Positions 1-7,391 are shown, counted from the stretch's first letter. The stretch: 10,237 bases of DNA from an uncultured Selenomonadales bacterium (GCA_937915885.1 CALGGP010000389.1:1-10237), one strand, 5' to 3'. The notes: generated from the letters alone by a model not told the origin. Translations and numbers: made by a program.

Positions 1-667
1 TACACCACATCACCTCGTCCTGGGCCGCGTGCTGCTTGCCGTCGGTCTCCCACGATGCCGGCGTCACCTGTACGTAGGTGTCGTTCTGGCCGTAGTCGGG
101 GTCATCCTCCTTCAGCCATGTGGCATAGACCACCTCGCTACCGTTGTTGACCATGGCGCGTGCCTCGGCCTCGGTGTCGAAGTGCTGTGTCAGGTAGCTG
201 TTGCGGGTGTCCTTCCACTTCGGCATCATCACGTTCTCTATCTCGTAGGTGGAGTACATGAAGTAGGTCTTCACGCTGTCGCCCAAGCTCAAGGCCACGT
301 CGTCCTTCAACAGGAAGGGTGCGCTCTCGTTGTCGCGGAAAAAGCCCACCTTGCGGCAGGTGCCGAGGAGTAGGTTGGTGGAGTAGCCTATGAACACGTC
401 GCCCTGCGAGCCTACGTAGGCATCGCCCGTGCCGGTAGACACCTGTTCGGTCGCCGTCGTGGTCACCACGGTCTCGTCCGACGACTCTTTCGTCCACGAG
501 TAGTGCAGGCCGTCGAACGTGTCGAAGGTGGTCTCGGTCTCCGACACCAGTGTCGTGACGCCTATTCCTGCATGGGTCTCCATCTTCAGACCGGCATGGA
601 AGCTGTAGTTCAGTTTCTCGTCGCCGTAGCCGCCGTTGACCATGGTCTTCGTCGTGGTGGTGATGAA
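1..667 (-). CDS. Fragment of a large Bacteroidota-type surface protein, cut at both ends
   Basis: A minus-strand frame is open from 667 to the window edge, about 222 codons without a stop. The product is rich in Thr, Ser, Asp and Glu. From about 655 it reads TTTTKTMVNGGYGDEKLNYS, and further on it has DAYVGSQGDVFIGYSTNLLL and YFMYSTYEIENVMMPKWKD. I recognise this style from very large secreted or surface proteins of Prevotella/Bacteroides; the exact function is unknown. Codon use differs from the rest of the window: the three Ile codons inside the fragment proper are all ATA (in AGIGV, VFIGY and YEIEN), while rpe next door uses ATT and ATC. The upstream in-frame stop at 668-670 lies in rpe-side DNA, so the N-terminus is missing rather than starting at ATG 641-643. 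The C-terminus runs off the window. The frame is convincing; the family name is from memory. Confidence 0.7.
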
Positions 668-1319
668 TTATTTCGGTGCCGCGAATGTCTTTGATCGCTT
701 GAGCGATATCTTTTGCGCCGTAGATCGCCGAGCCCGCTACCAAAATGTTGGCGCCCGCCTCTCGAACGTCGACCGAAGTATCTGCGTTGATCCCGCCGTC
801 GACCTCGATATCGCATTCCGCCTCGAGCTCTTCAATCATGTGATACAGCATGTGGATTTTCCCAAGCTGCGACTCGATGAATTGTTGCCCGCCGAAGCCC
901 GGATTGACCGTCATAACCAAGATCAGATCGGCGAACTCGACAAGCTCTTCGATCGCCGACAACGAAGTCCCGGGGTTGAGCGCCACGCCCGCTTTGCAAC
1001 CGAGATCATGAATTTGTTGAACGGCGCGATGAGCATGATTGGTAGCCTCGACGTGAAACGTGATGATGTTCGCTCCGGCGTCGGCGAAGGATTTAAATTG
1101 CGTCTCGGGGTGCTCGACCATCAGATGAACGTCGAAGGTCGCGGGCGTAATTTTTCGGAGCGATTTGACGACGGGCGAACCGATCGTAATGTTGGGGACA
1201 AAACTGCCGTCCATCACGTCGATGTGAATGTAATCGGCGCCGGCATCGACGACGCGTTTAATGTCCTCGGCAAGGTGCGCGAAGTCCGCCGACAAAATTG
1301 AAGGCGCAATGATCGTCAT
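654..1319 (-). CDS. rpe: Ribulose-phosphate 3-epimerase, 3' end disturbed by the junction
   Basis: Interconverts D-ribulose 5-phosphate and D-xylulose 5-phosphate in the cytosolic pentose phosphate pathway. It is a TIM barrel: PSILSAD (7-13), IHIDVMDG (31-38) with catalytic Asp34 and metal ligand His32, DVHLMVEHP with His65, the NPGFGGQ loop (139-145), EVDGGIN (172-178) with second catalytic Asp174, and the phosphate-binding AGSAIYG (195-201). About 218-222 residues look native, the normal family length. After that the frame runs on to 138 as Arg-rich sequence, which is the neighbouring foreign gene read out of frame, so the true stop is not visible. The start is ATG 1317-1319 with AAGGGGG 7 nt upstream; this site overlaps the stop region of mscL. 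It is the last gene of the operon, 12 nt after mscL. Confidence 0.93.
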
Positions 1320-1331
1320 GTCGACGCCCCC

Positions 1332-1772
1332 TTACGACTTGAGCTCGGACGTGCAATGCGGACAACGCGTCGCATCGTCGGCAACGACTTCTTTGCAGTA
1401 CGGGCACTTGCGCGGATCGGGAGCCGGAGCGGGTTCAGGCGCCTTCGGCATCAATCGATTGACTTGCTTGATCAGAATGAAAATCGCCGCCGCCATAATT
1501 AAAAAGTCCAAACACGTGTTGAGAAATACGCCGTAGGCAATGACGGGGGCGCCGGCTTCCTTCGCGGCGGCAATCGACTCGTACTCGACGCCAGACAGAT
1601 TGATGTAGAGGTTCGAGAAGTCGACCTTGCCGAGCAACAGCCCGAGCGGCGGCATAATGATATCGGAGGTAAACGACGAAACGATTTTGCCGAACGCCGC
1701 GCCGATGATAACGCCCGTTGCCATGTCGACGACGTTGCCGCGCATTATAAATTTCTTGAACTCATCCCACAA
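1332..1772 (-). CDS. mscL: Large-conductance mechanosensitive channel with C-terminal zinc knuckle
   Basis: Tension-gated inner-membrane channel that releases solutes on hypo-osmotic shock; it acts as a homopentamer. The N-terminal helix and first membrane segment read FIMRGNVVDMATGVIIGAAF (8-27), matching the family signature. The second membrane segment is at about 78-102, followed by KQVNRLMPK. A Pro/Ala linker (111-120) then leads to two CxxC pairs, CPYC (123-126) and CPHC (137-140), a small zinc-ribbon-like tail that E. coli MscL lacks. Length is 146 aa against about 136 in E. coli. The start is TTG 1770-1772, supported by AAGGAG 10 nt upstream and by alignment to the family N-terminus. 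It lies 14 nt after the HD-protein gene and 12 nt before rpe, so it is co-transcribed with both. The zinc-binding role is inferred from the Cys spacing alone. Confidence 0.95.
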   Translation of the reverse strand: MWDEFKKFIMRGNVVDMATGVIIGAAFGKIVSSFTSDIIMPPLGLLLGKVDFSNLYINLSGVEYESIAAAKEAGAPVIAYGVFLNTCLDFLIMAAAIFILIKQVNRLMPKAPEPAPAPDPRKCPYCKEVVADDATRCPHCTSELKS

Positions 1773-1786
1773 AATTGAAACACTCC

Positions 1787-3013
1787 TTATTTGTTGAAAT
1801 ACAATCTGACTGCAAAGCCGTGCTTTTTCTTGGCACTCTTACAGTACTTGCGATAAATTTTCGCGAGATATTTTTGATCGGATTTTTCGAGCCCCGCGCC
1901 GTCGATGAAGATCGCCGCCTCGACTTTAAGGCGCTTGATCGTATCCAGCTCGCCGAGCCGCTCTTCGATGCATTCTTGCGTCGCCAACGGAAAACTCATC
2001 GGGTGATGCACTCGAAATTGTTCCTGCACCGCGCGCGTCTTCGGATTGTAAGCGCAATCCATTGAAAGATTGCCTTCGCCCGCCGAATAAAGCCGATCGT
2101 AGCCCTTCGCATCGAGCGGCGTATCCTTCAACGAAAGCACATCGCCGTCGGAATTGATCAATCGAACGTCGGCGCTCCGAACTTCGTCCTGCCACGTGTC
2201 GACATCGCGAACGTAAGAATCGAAGTCGACCTCTATGCGCTCGCCGCCCTGAGTGTACGGATAAAGCGCCGCCTCACGATTGGCGTCACCGAGGCGGAGC
2301 GCCGCCGCTATCGACGCCGTCATCGCCATTGCCTCTCGATTGAAGTTGTAAGTCATATCGGGGTCAACCACGTCGGCGCCGTCCGTCCAAATCGACGTGT
2401 CGAAATAAATCAGATCGTCGGGATGTTGATCGTTGTAAGCGTCGACCGCCGCCTCAATCCGCGTGAAACACTCGTTCCAATCCGCGCGGCTCGTCAAATC
2501 GCGGACGCCCGAACAACTTTTGCTGTGGAGCATGCAATCGAGCACAACGCAATCGGCATCGACGCCGAGCGACTCAATCAGCGAACGATTCTCGAGCACA
2601 TGGATCGCGGAGTTGAGCGAATGATCTTTGCGCAGAGCCTTGCCGTCGGTGTAAGTTTTGAAAGTGCCGCCGTCCATACCGGTATCGTGAAACAGCGCCG
2701 CGATTTGCAGCTCGAGACGATCAATCGGAGCGTAATAAATATTATTGCCGTTTTCGAGCGCTTGATCGATTGCATCAGCCGCCTGTTGAGACTTAATCGC
2801 TACCAACTCGGCGTGATTGATGCCGTGATCGCTGTAGGTGCGAAGTTCCTTAAATTCCAGCGCCCGCTCGCGACCGCGCTCGTAATACTTCGACGCGACC
2901 TCCATTGCCCGACGGGATTGTTCGGAAAAATCTTCGGCGTTGGCGACATTGATCAGCAGGACGAGCCATATGAACGCGACCGATAATATTCTCGATATCG
3001 GCGCCCGCATCAT
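1787..3013 (-). CDS. Exported HD-domain phosphohydrolase-like protein
   Basis: Has a signal peptide: basic start, hydrophobic core at about 10-23, and a likely cut after NVANA (26/27), so the domain probably works outside the cytoplasmic membrane. HD-superfamily metal ligands can be placed: SDHGINHAEL with His63 and His67, LFHDTGMDGG with the His109-Asp110 pair, His131 and His138, LHSKS with His163, and a late Asp243 in LRLGDANRE. This superfamily hydrolyses phosphate esters or phosphodiesters with divalent metals; the substrate here is unknown. The C-terminal third (about 255-408) has no domain I recognise and ends in a Lys-rich, basic stretch. The gene overlaps the reductase stop by 4 nt. 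ATG 3008-3010 is an equally good start, because GGAG lies 7 nt before it and only 4 nt before 3013. It is translationally coupled to the reductase and 14 nt before mscL. The HD call is firm; the function is open. Confidence 0.75.
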   Translation of the reverse strand: MMRAPISRILSVAFIWLVLLINVANAEDFSEQSRRAMEVASKYYERGRERALEFKELRTYSDHGINHAELVAIKSQQAADAIDQALENGNNIYYAPIDRLELQIAALFHDTGMDGGTFKTYTDGKALRKDHSLNSAIHVLENRSLIESLGVDADCVVLDCMLHSKSCSGVRDLTSRADWNECFTRIEAAVDAYNDQHPDDLIYFDTSIWTDGADVVDPDMTYNFNREAMAMTASIAAALRLGDANREAALYPYTQGGERIEVDFDSYVRDVDTWQDEVRSADVRLINSDGDVLSLKDTPLDAKGYDRLYSAGEGNLSMDCAYNPKTRAVQEQFRVHHPMSFPLATQECIEERLGELDTIKRLKVEAAIFIDGAGLEKSDQKYLAKIYRKYCKSAKKKHGFAVRLYFNK

Positions 3014-3885
3014 TTCACTCCGTAGTAGTGCAACAGGGCTTGAGTGCCTTCGTTGCCGACGCCTTCACTCTCGAGCTTGCGCAGTTGACTGAGCACCATC
3101 GCCAAGATCGGCATCGACGTTCCGTAGGCGGTGCCGGTTTCGGTGCCGATCGCCAAGTCCTTTGCGAGATGTTTCAACATAAAGCCCGGATTGAAATCGC
3201 CGTCGAGACCCTTGCGTACGACGCCCGTCATTTGGAAACTGCCTGCCGCGCCCGTCGAGATCGCGTCGTAAACTTTTTCGATGTCGAGCCCCGACGCCTT
3301 CGCATAAGCAAACGCCTCGCACACGCCCGCCAACGTCCCCGCGATCGCGATCTGATTGCACGCTTTAGTTTTTTGACCCGCGCCCGCCGTTCCTTCATAG
3401 ACGATATTTTTTCCGATCGCCTTAAACACCGGCTGAAGAGCATCGAAGTCGTCTTGAGCGCCGCCGACGAGGATCGTCAAGGTGGCGTTTCGCGCTCCGA
3501 CATCGCCGCCCGTCACGGGAGCATCGACGGCGTGAATGCCTTTAGCCTTCGCCGCGTCGTAAATTTTTTCGGCGAGGATCGGTGACGAAGTCGTCATGTC
3601 GACCACGTAAGCGCCGCTCCGCGCGGAGTCGATGATGCCGCCTTCGCCGAGATAAATCTGCTCGACATCTTTCGGATAACCGACGATGGTGATCACGACG
3701 TCTTGATCGCGAGCGCAATCTCCCGCCGTCGAGCACCAACGCGCCCCGCGATCGATCAGCGCCTGCGCCTTCGATTTGGTACGATTATAAACACTGACTT
3801 CAAAGCCGGCGTCCATGAGATGCCCCGCCATTGCGGCGCCCATGATGCCCGTGCCGATGAAGCCGATTTTTTTGATTGCTGACAA
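3010..3885 (-). CDS. GarR/HIBADH-family beta-hydroxyacid dehydrogenase
   Basis: NAD(P)-dependent reductase of the 3-hydroxyisobutyrate dehydrogenase / tartronate semialdehyde (2-hydroxy-3-oxopropionate) reductase family, cytosolic. Rossmann motif GFIGTGIMG (8-16); YNRT (33-36) ends the second strand and its Arg suggests NADP(H) preference. The substrate-binding signature is DAPVTGGDVGA (121-131); the catalytic Lys is Lys172 in GAGQKTKACNQ. NPGFMLKHLAKDL (232-244) is the usual cofactor/substrate loop. Length is 291 aa, normal for the family. I choose TTG 3883-3885 as the start: AAAGGAGG sits 8 nt upstream and the protein then begins four residues before the Rossmann strand. A longer in-frame reading from 3942 would add 19 residues, but that stretch is the promoter and leader. 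First gene of the operon with the HD protein, mscL and rpe. The exact substrate cannot be told from sequence. Confidence 0.9.
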   Translation of the reverse strand: MSAIKKIGFIGTGIMGAAMAGHLMDAGFEVSVYNRTKSKAQALIDRGARWCSTAGDCARDQDVVITIVGYPKDVEQIYLGEGGIIDSARSGAYVVDMTTSSPILAEKIYDAAKAKGIHAVDAPVTGGDVGARNATLTILVGGAQDDFDALQPVFKAIGKNIVYEGTAGAGQKTKACNQIAIAGTLAGVCEAFAYAKASGLDIEKVYDAISTGAAGSFQMTGVVRKGLDGDFNPGFMLKHLAKDLAIGTETGTAYGTSMPILAMVLSQLRKLESEGVGNEGTQALLHYYGVK

Positions 3886-3893
3886 GTTGCCTG

Positions 3894-3901
3894 CCTCCTT
3901 T
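3894..3901 (-). promoter_or_regulatory. Strong ribosome binding site fixing a TTG start
   Basis: AAAGGAGG on the minus strand, exactly 8 nt before TTG 3883-3885. It decides the start of the reductase in favour of TTG over the upstream ATG codons at 3940-3942 and 3931-3933, which lie at or upstream of the promoter hexamers. Confidence 0.85.
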
Positions 3902-3910
3902 CGACCGGCA

Positions 3911-3939
3911 AGTATAACACGGCAACTTTTCATTTTCAA
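3911..3939 (-). promoter_or_regulatory. Sigma-70-type promoter of the reductase-HD-mscL-rpe operon
   Basis: Minus-strand -35 TTGAAA (3934-3939), 17-nt spacer, -10 TATACT (3911-3916). The transcript would start near 3904, giving a leader of about 20 nt that contains only the ribosome binding site. The -35 box overlaps the TGA stop (3936-3938) of the upstream exonuclease-TerD gene, so the two units are packed with no spare DNA. I see no terminator between them, so read-through from upstream is also likely. Confidence 0.75.
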
Positions 3940-5201
3940 CATGAAACTTTCGACCGCCGCGCAATGACTTCGTCTATTTCGTGCCGACGCGACTGCAGAT
4001 ATTCATTCAGCGCGTCGTTGACTATTTCGCTTATCGTGCAGTTTCTGATTGCCGCCAACATTTTTACGTCCGCCTTCACCGTCGCCGACAACGTTGCCGA
4101 CAACGACGCCTTCTGTTCTTGTACCTGCAATCCGAAATTCTTGACCAACGCTCCCAAGCCGCCCGCAAAGCCCGAGCCGATTGCGTTGAATTTCCATTCG
4201 GAGCCGTGCCGATATATCTCGCATAAAATTATCGCCGTCTCACATGAATAATCATCGACCAAATCATATCTCAACAATTCGACGCCGGATTTGCCGTCGA
4301 GCACACTCACATAGCCGCCCTCGAACTGTTGAAACGTCTGACGGCGCTGTTCGGCATCGTAAATCGTCAACGTCACATCGATCCGCGCAAGCGTCGGCGG
4401 AATCCGCGACAGTATAATTTTAAACTGCGCACCGTTCTCGACGTTGACATGCTCGACCGAGCCCGAAGGATTTATCGGTTGATTGTAAAAGACCATCGCC
4501 GAATCATTTGGCGCGCGCCCCGAGTCGTCAAGCAAAAAAGCGGCAGCGTCGAGCTCCATGCCTCCGCTCGAGCGCCAGCCCACCTTCAACACCAATTCTC
4601 GGAGCGTCGGATTTGTTTTCGTCACGTCGACCTTTTGACCGCGGATCACTTTTATCGGTTCTTTTCTCACGACAGTTATCCTTTCGAGCACCTTTGACAA
4701 TATCATGCAATCGGACAACGCTCGATGCGGTTTAATGTTAATCTGCAGCGCGCGGCTGACGGTGGGCAACTTGTGATTTTCGAGATCGGGCAGCGCCTTT
4801 CGACACAACGTCAACGTGTCGACGTAATCATTTTGCAACCGTTGACCGAGCTCCCGCTCAAAATTACTGTACAGAAAACTGATGTCGAAGTTCACGTTAT
4901 GCCCGACCAGCGTCTCGTCCGACAAATACTTCCACAATGCCCGAGCGATCATTTTAAACGTCGGCGCGCTCGAGATCATTTCGTTTGTTATGCCCGTGAG
5001 CCTTTCGATCTGCGTCGATATCCGGCACGGCGGACAAATCAAACTCGAGTATCTGTTGATCTCCTGCCCGTCGCGATATTTGATGCAACCGACCTCTATT
5101 ATGTGATTTTTCTCGGGGCTGAACCCGCTCGTTTCGATATCTATAATTGTATAATCGCGCGGCAGTTTATCAAGCGCACGTCCTTTTTTGCGTTCCGACA
5201 T
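3936..5201 (-). CDS. DEDDh exonuclease fused to TerD domain and RHH-like tail
   Basis: A 421-residue protein with three parts. (1) Residues about 14-185: a DnaQ/PolC-epsilon type 3'-5' exonuclease with Exo I IIDIETSG (Asp21, Glu23), Exo II GHNVNFDISFL (Asp106) and Exo III PHRALSD (His159, Asp164), so the full catalytic set is present. (2) About 187-360: a TerD (tellurium-resistance/stress) domain starting GQKVDVTKTNP, with ELDAAAFLLDDSG, VFYNQP, IYDAEQRRQTF, LLRYDL and EWKFNAIGSGFAGGL in family order. Its acidic residues are the usual calcium-binding ones. (3) About 368-405: SATVKADVKMLAA then TISEIVNDALNEYL, which fits a ribbon-helix-helix DNA-binding or dimerisation fold. The start is ATG 5199-5201 with AAGGAGA upstream; an ATG 60 nt earlier lies in the promoter. 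A role in stress-linked nucleic-acid processing is inferred. Domains 1 and 2 are firm, domain 3 is tentative. Confidence 0.9.
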   Translation of the reverse strand: MSERKKGRALDKLPRDYTIIDIETSGFSPEKNHIIEVGCIKYRDGQEINRYSSLICPPCRISTQIERLTGITNEMISSAPTFKMIARALWKYLSDETLVGHNVNFDISFLYSNFERELGQRLQNDYVDTLTLCRKALPDLENHKLPTVSRALQINIKPHRALSDCMILSKVLERITVVRKEPIKVIRGQKVDVTKTNPTLRELVLKVGWRSSGGMELDAAAFLLDDSGRAPNDSAMVFYNQPINPSGSVEHVNVENGAQFKIILSRIPPTLARIDVTLTIYDAEQRRQTFQQFEGGYVSVLDGKSGVELLRYDLVDDYSCETAIILCEIYRHGSEWKFNAIGSGFAGGLGALVKNFGLQVQEQKASLSATLSATVKADVKMLAAIRNCTISEIVNDALNEYLQSRRHEIDEVIARRSKVSC

Positions 5202-5237
5202 CGGCGGTCTCCTTATCAAATGAAATTCAACAAGTGA

Positions 5238-5266
5238 AGTATATACTGCCGCTTTTTTCAATGCAA
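5238..5266 (-). promoter_or_regulatory. Promoter of the exonuclease-TerD gene
   Basis: Minus-strand -35 TTGCAT (5261-5266), 17-nt spacer, -10 TATACT (5238-5243), predicted start near 5231 and a leader of about 30 nt with AAGGAGA before ATG 5199-5201. A palindromic A5T5 run (GAAAAATTTTTC, 5277-5288) falls at roughly -46 to -57, where an UP element would sit. Both hexamers and the spacing are visible; activity is inferred. Confidence 0.65.
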
Positions 5267-5305
5267 TCGATCGCTCGAAAAATTTTTCCGATTGCCAACC
5301 CGATA

Positions 5306-5331
5306 TAAAAAAAATATGACCGTCGCCGGTC
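5306..5331 (-). terminator. Intrinsic terminator after the esterase-AKR operon
   Basis: On the minus strand a 5-bp GC-rich stem GACCG/CGGTC with a GCGA (GNRA) tetraloop (5318-5331) is followed within 3 nt by eight T residues. It lies about 60 nt past the AKR stop and just before the next promoter. The stem is short, but the hairpin plus T-run is typical. Confidence 0.6.
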
Positions 5332-5391
5332 GAATTTATATATCAATGGTGCCGTATTTTCATTTTAAATTGCGATATGCCGCAATGTTTA

Positions 5392-6258
5392 TCAATCATG
5401 CACTCTCCAAGTGTGCAACATCTTGACGAACTCGGAGCTGCCATGATCGACAATCTCACTGTGCCCCAAATCCTTCGCGGTGACGATCGACATTTCTTCC
5501 GCCGTCAATGCGAAATCCCAAATGTCAATGTTCTGCATCATGCGCTCGACATGAACCGACTTGGGAATGATCGATACACCGCGTTGAACGTTCCAACGGA
5601 GCGCCGTTTGCGCAGCGGACTTATTGTATTTTTTGCCGATGGCAACGAGATCGGCATCCGTGAAAATCCCGTGCTTGCCTTCCGCCAACGGAGCCCATGC
5701 CTGCGGTTGCACACCGTAATTTTGCATGTTTTTGAGTGCCTCGGGTTGAGCGAAGAACGGATGCAGCTCAATTTGATTGACGGCGGGGATCGTCTTGACC
5801 GTCTCACAGAAATTCGTAAGGATCGCGGGATAAAAATTCGCCACGCCAATCGACTTCGTCAAGCCGTCCGCCCGCGCCGTTTCGAGCCCGCGCCACGCCG
5901 CAAAATAATCTTTCATCGGTTGGTGCAGAAGGATCAGATCGACATAAGGCAAATTCAATTTCGCCAACGAAGTTTTAACGGCATCGTAAGCGGTTGCCGC
6001 ATCGACCATGTCCTGCACCCAAATTTTGGTCGTAATAAACAATTCGTCGCGAGTCGTCAAGCCGTCGGCAAGCGCACGTGCCACCGCTTTACCGACCGCC
6101 TCTTCATTTTTGTAAGCCGCCGCCGTGTCAATCAATCGATAGCCGACTTTGATCGCGTTGTAAGTGACTTCTTCGCACTGAGCCGCATCGGGAATCTGAA
6201 ATACTCCGAAGCCCTCGAGCGGCATTTTGTAGCCGCTGTTCAATGTAACAAATTCCAT
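5392..6258 (-). CDS. Aldo/keto reductase
   Basis: Cytosolic NADPH-dependent reductase of aldehydes or ketones, a TIM barrel of the 2,5-diketo-gluconate reductase-like branch. The catalytic tetrad is complete: Asp44 and Tyr49 in LIDTAAAYKNE, Lys78 in ITTKIW, His112 in ILLHQP. Other family motifs are KSIGVANF (135-142), NQIELHPF (161-168), and the cofactor-binding IPKSVHVERM (231-240). At 288 aa it is full length. Start ATG 6256-6258 with GGAGGAG 9 nt upstream; an out-of-frame ATG 8 nt earlier is too close to that site. It follows the esterase gene by 18 nt and is the last gene before the terminator, so the two are probably co-expressed under the divergent LysR regulator. Substrate unknown. Confidence 0.93.
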   Translation of the reverse strand: MEFVTLNSGYKMPLEGFGVFQIPDAAQCEEVTYNAIKVGYRLIDTAAAYKNEEAVGKAVARALADGLTTRDELFITTKIWVQDMVDAATAYDAVKTSLAKLNLPYVDLILLHQPMKDYFAAWRGLETARADGLTKSIGVANFYPAILTNFCETVKTIPAVNQIELHPFFAQPEALKNMQNYGVQPQAWAPLAEGKHGIFTDADLVAIGKKYNKSAAQTALRWNVQRGVSIIPKSVHVERMMQNIDIWDFALTAEEMSIVTAKDLGHSEIVDHGSSEFVKMLHTWRVHD

Positions 6259-6276
6259 AAGACATCGCTCCTCCGA

Positions 6277-7350
6277 TTAATTTCGTTTCGACAATCCTTT
6301 CGACTTCAGCCACTGCTCCATAACGTTTGCGACTTCGACGTTATTCAAATCTGCCATCAAAAAATGCGTATTGCCCGTCACGCCCAAATCCGGCAGATAA
6401 ACAATTTCCGCGTCGCCGCCATATTCATTTACAACTCGCGCCCATTTACGCGCAAGGTTCAATCGCACCCGCCAATTGTCTTGCCCCCAATTCTCCACGG
6501 GTTTATTGCCGCTCGGAATGTTGTCTCCGAAGTAGACGACGATCGGGATTTTTGTCAGCCGCATAAAATCTTCGAGCGCAACCTCTTGCCCGACGGCGGG
6601 AAAAGGACTCGTTGTCTCCTCGACGGACGGCAACTCTCCAATCGGAAACGGAAACGTGCCCGGCTCAAACGAAACAACCGCTTTGACTTTATCGGAACGC
6701 ATTGCTGTCTCCCAACCCGGACCGCCGCCCGCCGAATGCGTTATCAAAATGCCCTCGCCGGATTTTTCAAAGACCGCAATCATCGCATCCGCTATGATTT
6801 TTTGATCGGTCGGGAAGCTCGGCGTCATTTGCCGAAAAAACTGCTCCAACGATGCCTCATCGCGCGGCACTTTCACGCCATCATAATAATTCGGGAACTC
6901 GCCGATCCTGAATGTGTTGTACCACAATTGATCGTCCGGTCGCGCGGCAAAATTATAAGGCTCCGTTGATTGTCCGGCTCTGCCGCGTCGAGGCTGATCC
7001 ACCACGTAAACTTTATATCCTCTGCTCAAGAAAATATTTTGGAAGCCGTCTCGACCGTCGGGCGTTGTCTCCCAAGTTTTTCCCGATTGTCCGTAACCGT
7101 GGAGAAATATCAACGAATACTTTTTTTCTTTGATGGGGATTTGATAAAATACGTAAGCGTGATCACCGTGCAAAGTCTCGCCCGCAAAACTGTGCGGATC
7201 CGAAGTATCATACTTTCCGGCAGCGGTTACGACCTTGCCGCCGACCATAAAACTGCCTTGATCTGCAATGGTGACGGGTTTGCTCATTGCGCACACCGAA
7301 CCTGCCGTCAAGCTCAGCACCGCCATCATCGACACTATAATTTTCTTCAC
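6277..7350 (-). CDS. Exported alpha/beta-hydrolase (esterase-713-like)
   Basis: Signal peptide at 1-21 (Lys-Lys start, hydrophobic core, cut near SVCA), so the enzyme is exported; the Cys at 20 raises but does not prove lipid attachment. Alpha/beta-hydrolase features: oxyanion strand FLHGYGQSGKTW (82-93), VVDQPRRGRAGQS (116-128), nucleophile elbow THSAGGGPGW with Ser206, FEPG with probable acid Glu229, VVYFGDNIPS (271-280), and GNTHF with catalytic His329. The elbow is HSAGGG rather than GxSxG. This set of motifs matches, from memory, the family named after Alcaligenes esterase 713. 357 aa, full length. The start is GTG 7348-7350 with only a weak AGTAGG upstream; ATG codons at 7327-7332 would cut into the signal peptide. 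First gene of the operon with the AKR. Substrate unknown. Confidence 0.85.
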   Translation of the reverse strand: MKKIIVSMMAVLSLTAGSVCAMSKPVTIADQGSFMVGGKVVTAAGKYDTSDPHSFAGETLHGDHAYVFYQIPIKEKKYSLIFLHGYGQSGKTWETTPDGRDGFQNIFLSRGYKVYVVDQPRRGRAGQSTEPYNFAARPDDQLWYNTFRIGEFPNYYDGVKVPRDEASLEQFFRQMTPSFPTDQKIIADAMIAVFEKSGEGILITHSAGGGPGWETAMRSDKVKAVVSFEPGTFPFPIGELPSVEETTSPFPAVGQEVALEDFMRLTKIPIVVYFGDNIPSGNKPVENWGQDNWRVRLNLARKWARVVNEYGGDAEIVYLPDLGVTGNTHFLMADLNNVEVANVMEQWLKSKGLSKRN

Positions 7351-7391
7351 AGCAACCTACTCAAAGTTCATAATCAATAATCCTTAAATAC

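Noticed and set aside
138..656. A 393-residue epimerase with a long Arg-rich C-terminal extension
   Set aside because: The extension is the neighbouring Bacteroidota-like gene read in the wrong frame; Rpe is complete at about 220 residues.
636..1301. Long plus-strand frame opposite rpe
   Set aside because: Shadow of rpe; the translation shows no recognisable domain and it lies fully antisense to a confident gene.
5369..5386. Hairpin ATTGCG/CGCAAT just after the AKR stop as a terminator
   Set aside because: Low-GC stem and only a broken T-run after it; the hairpin at 5318-5331 with eight T residues is better.
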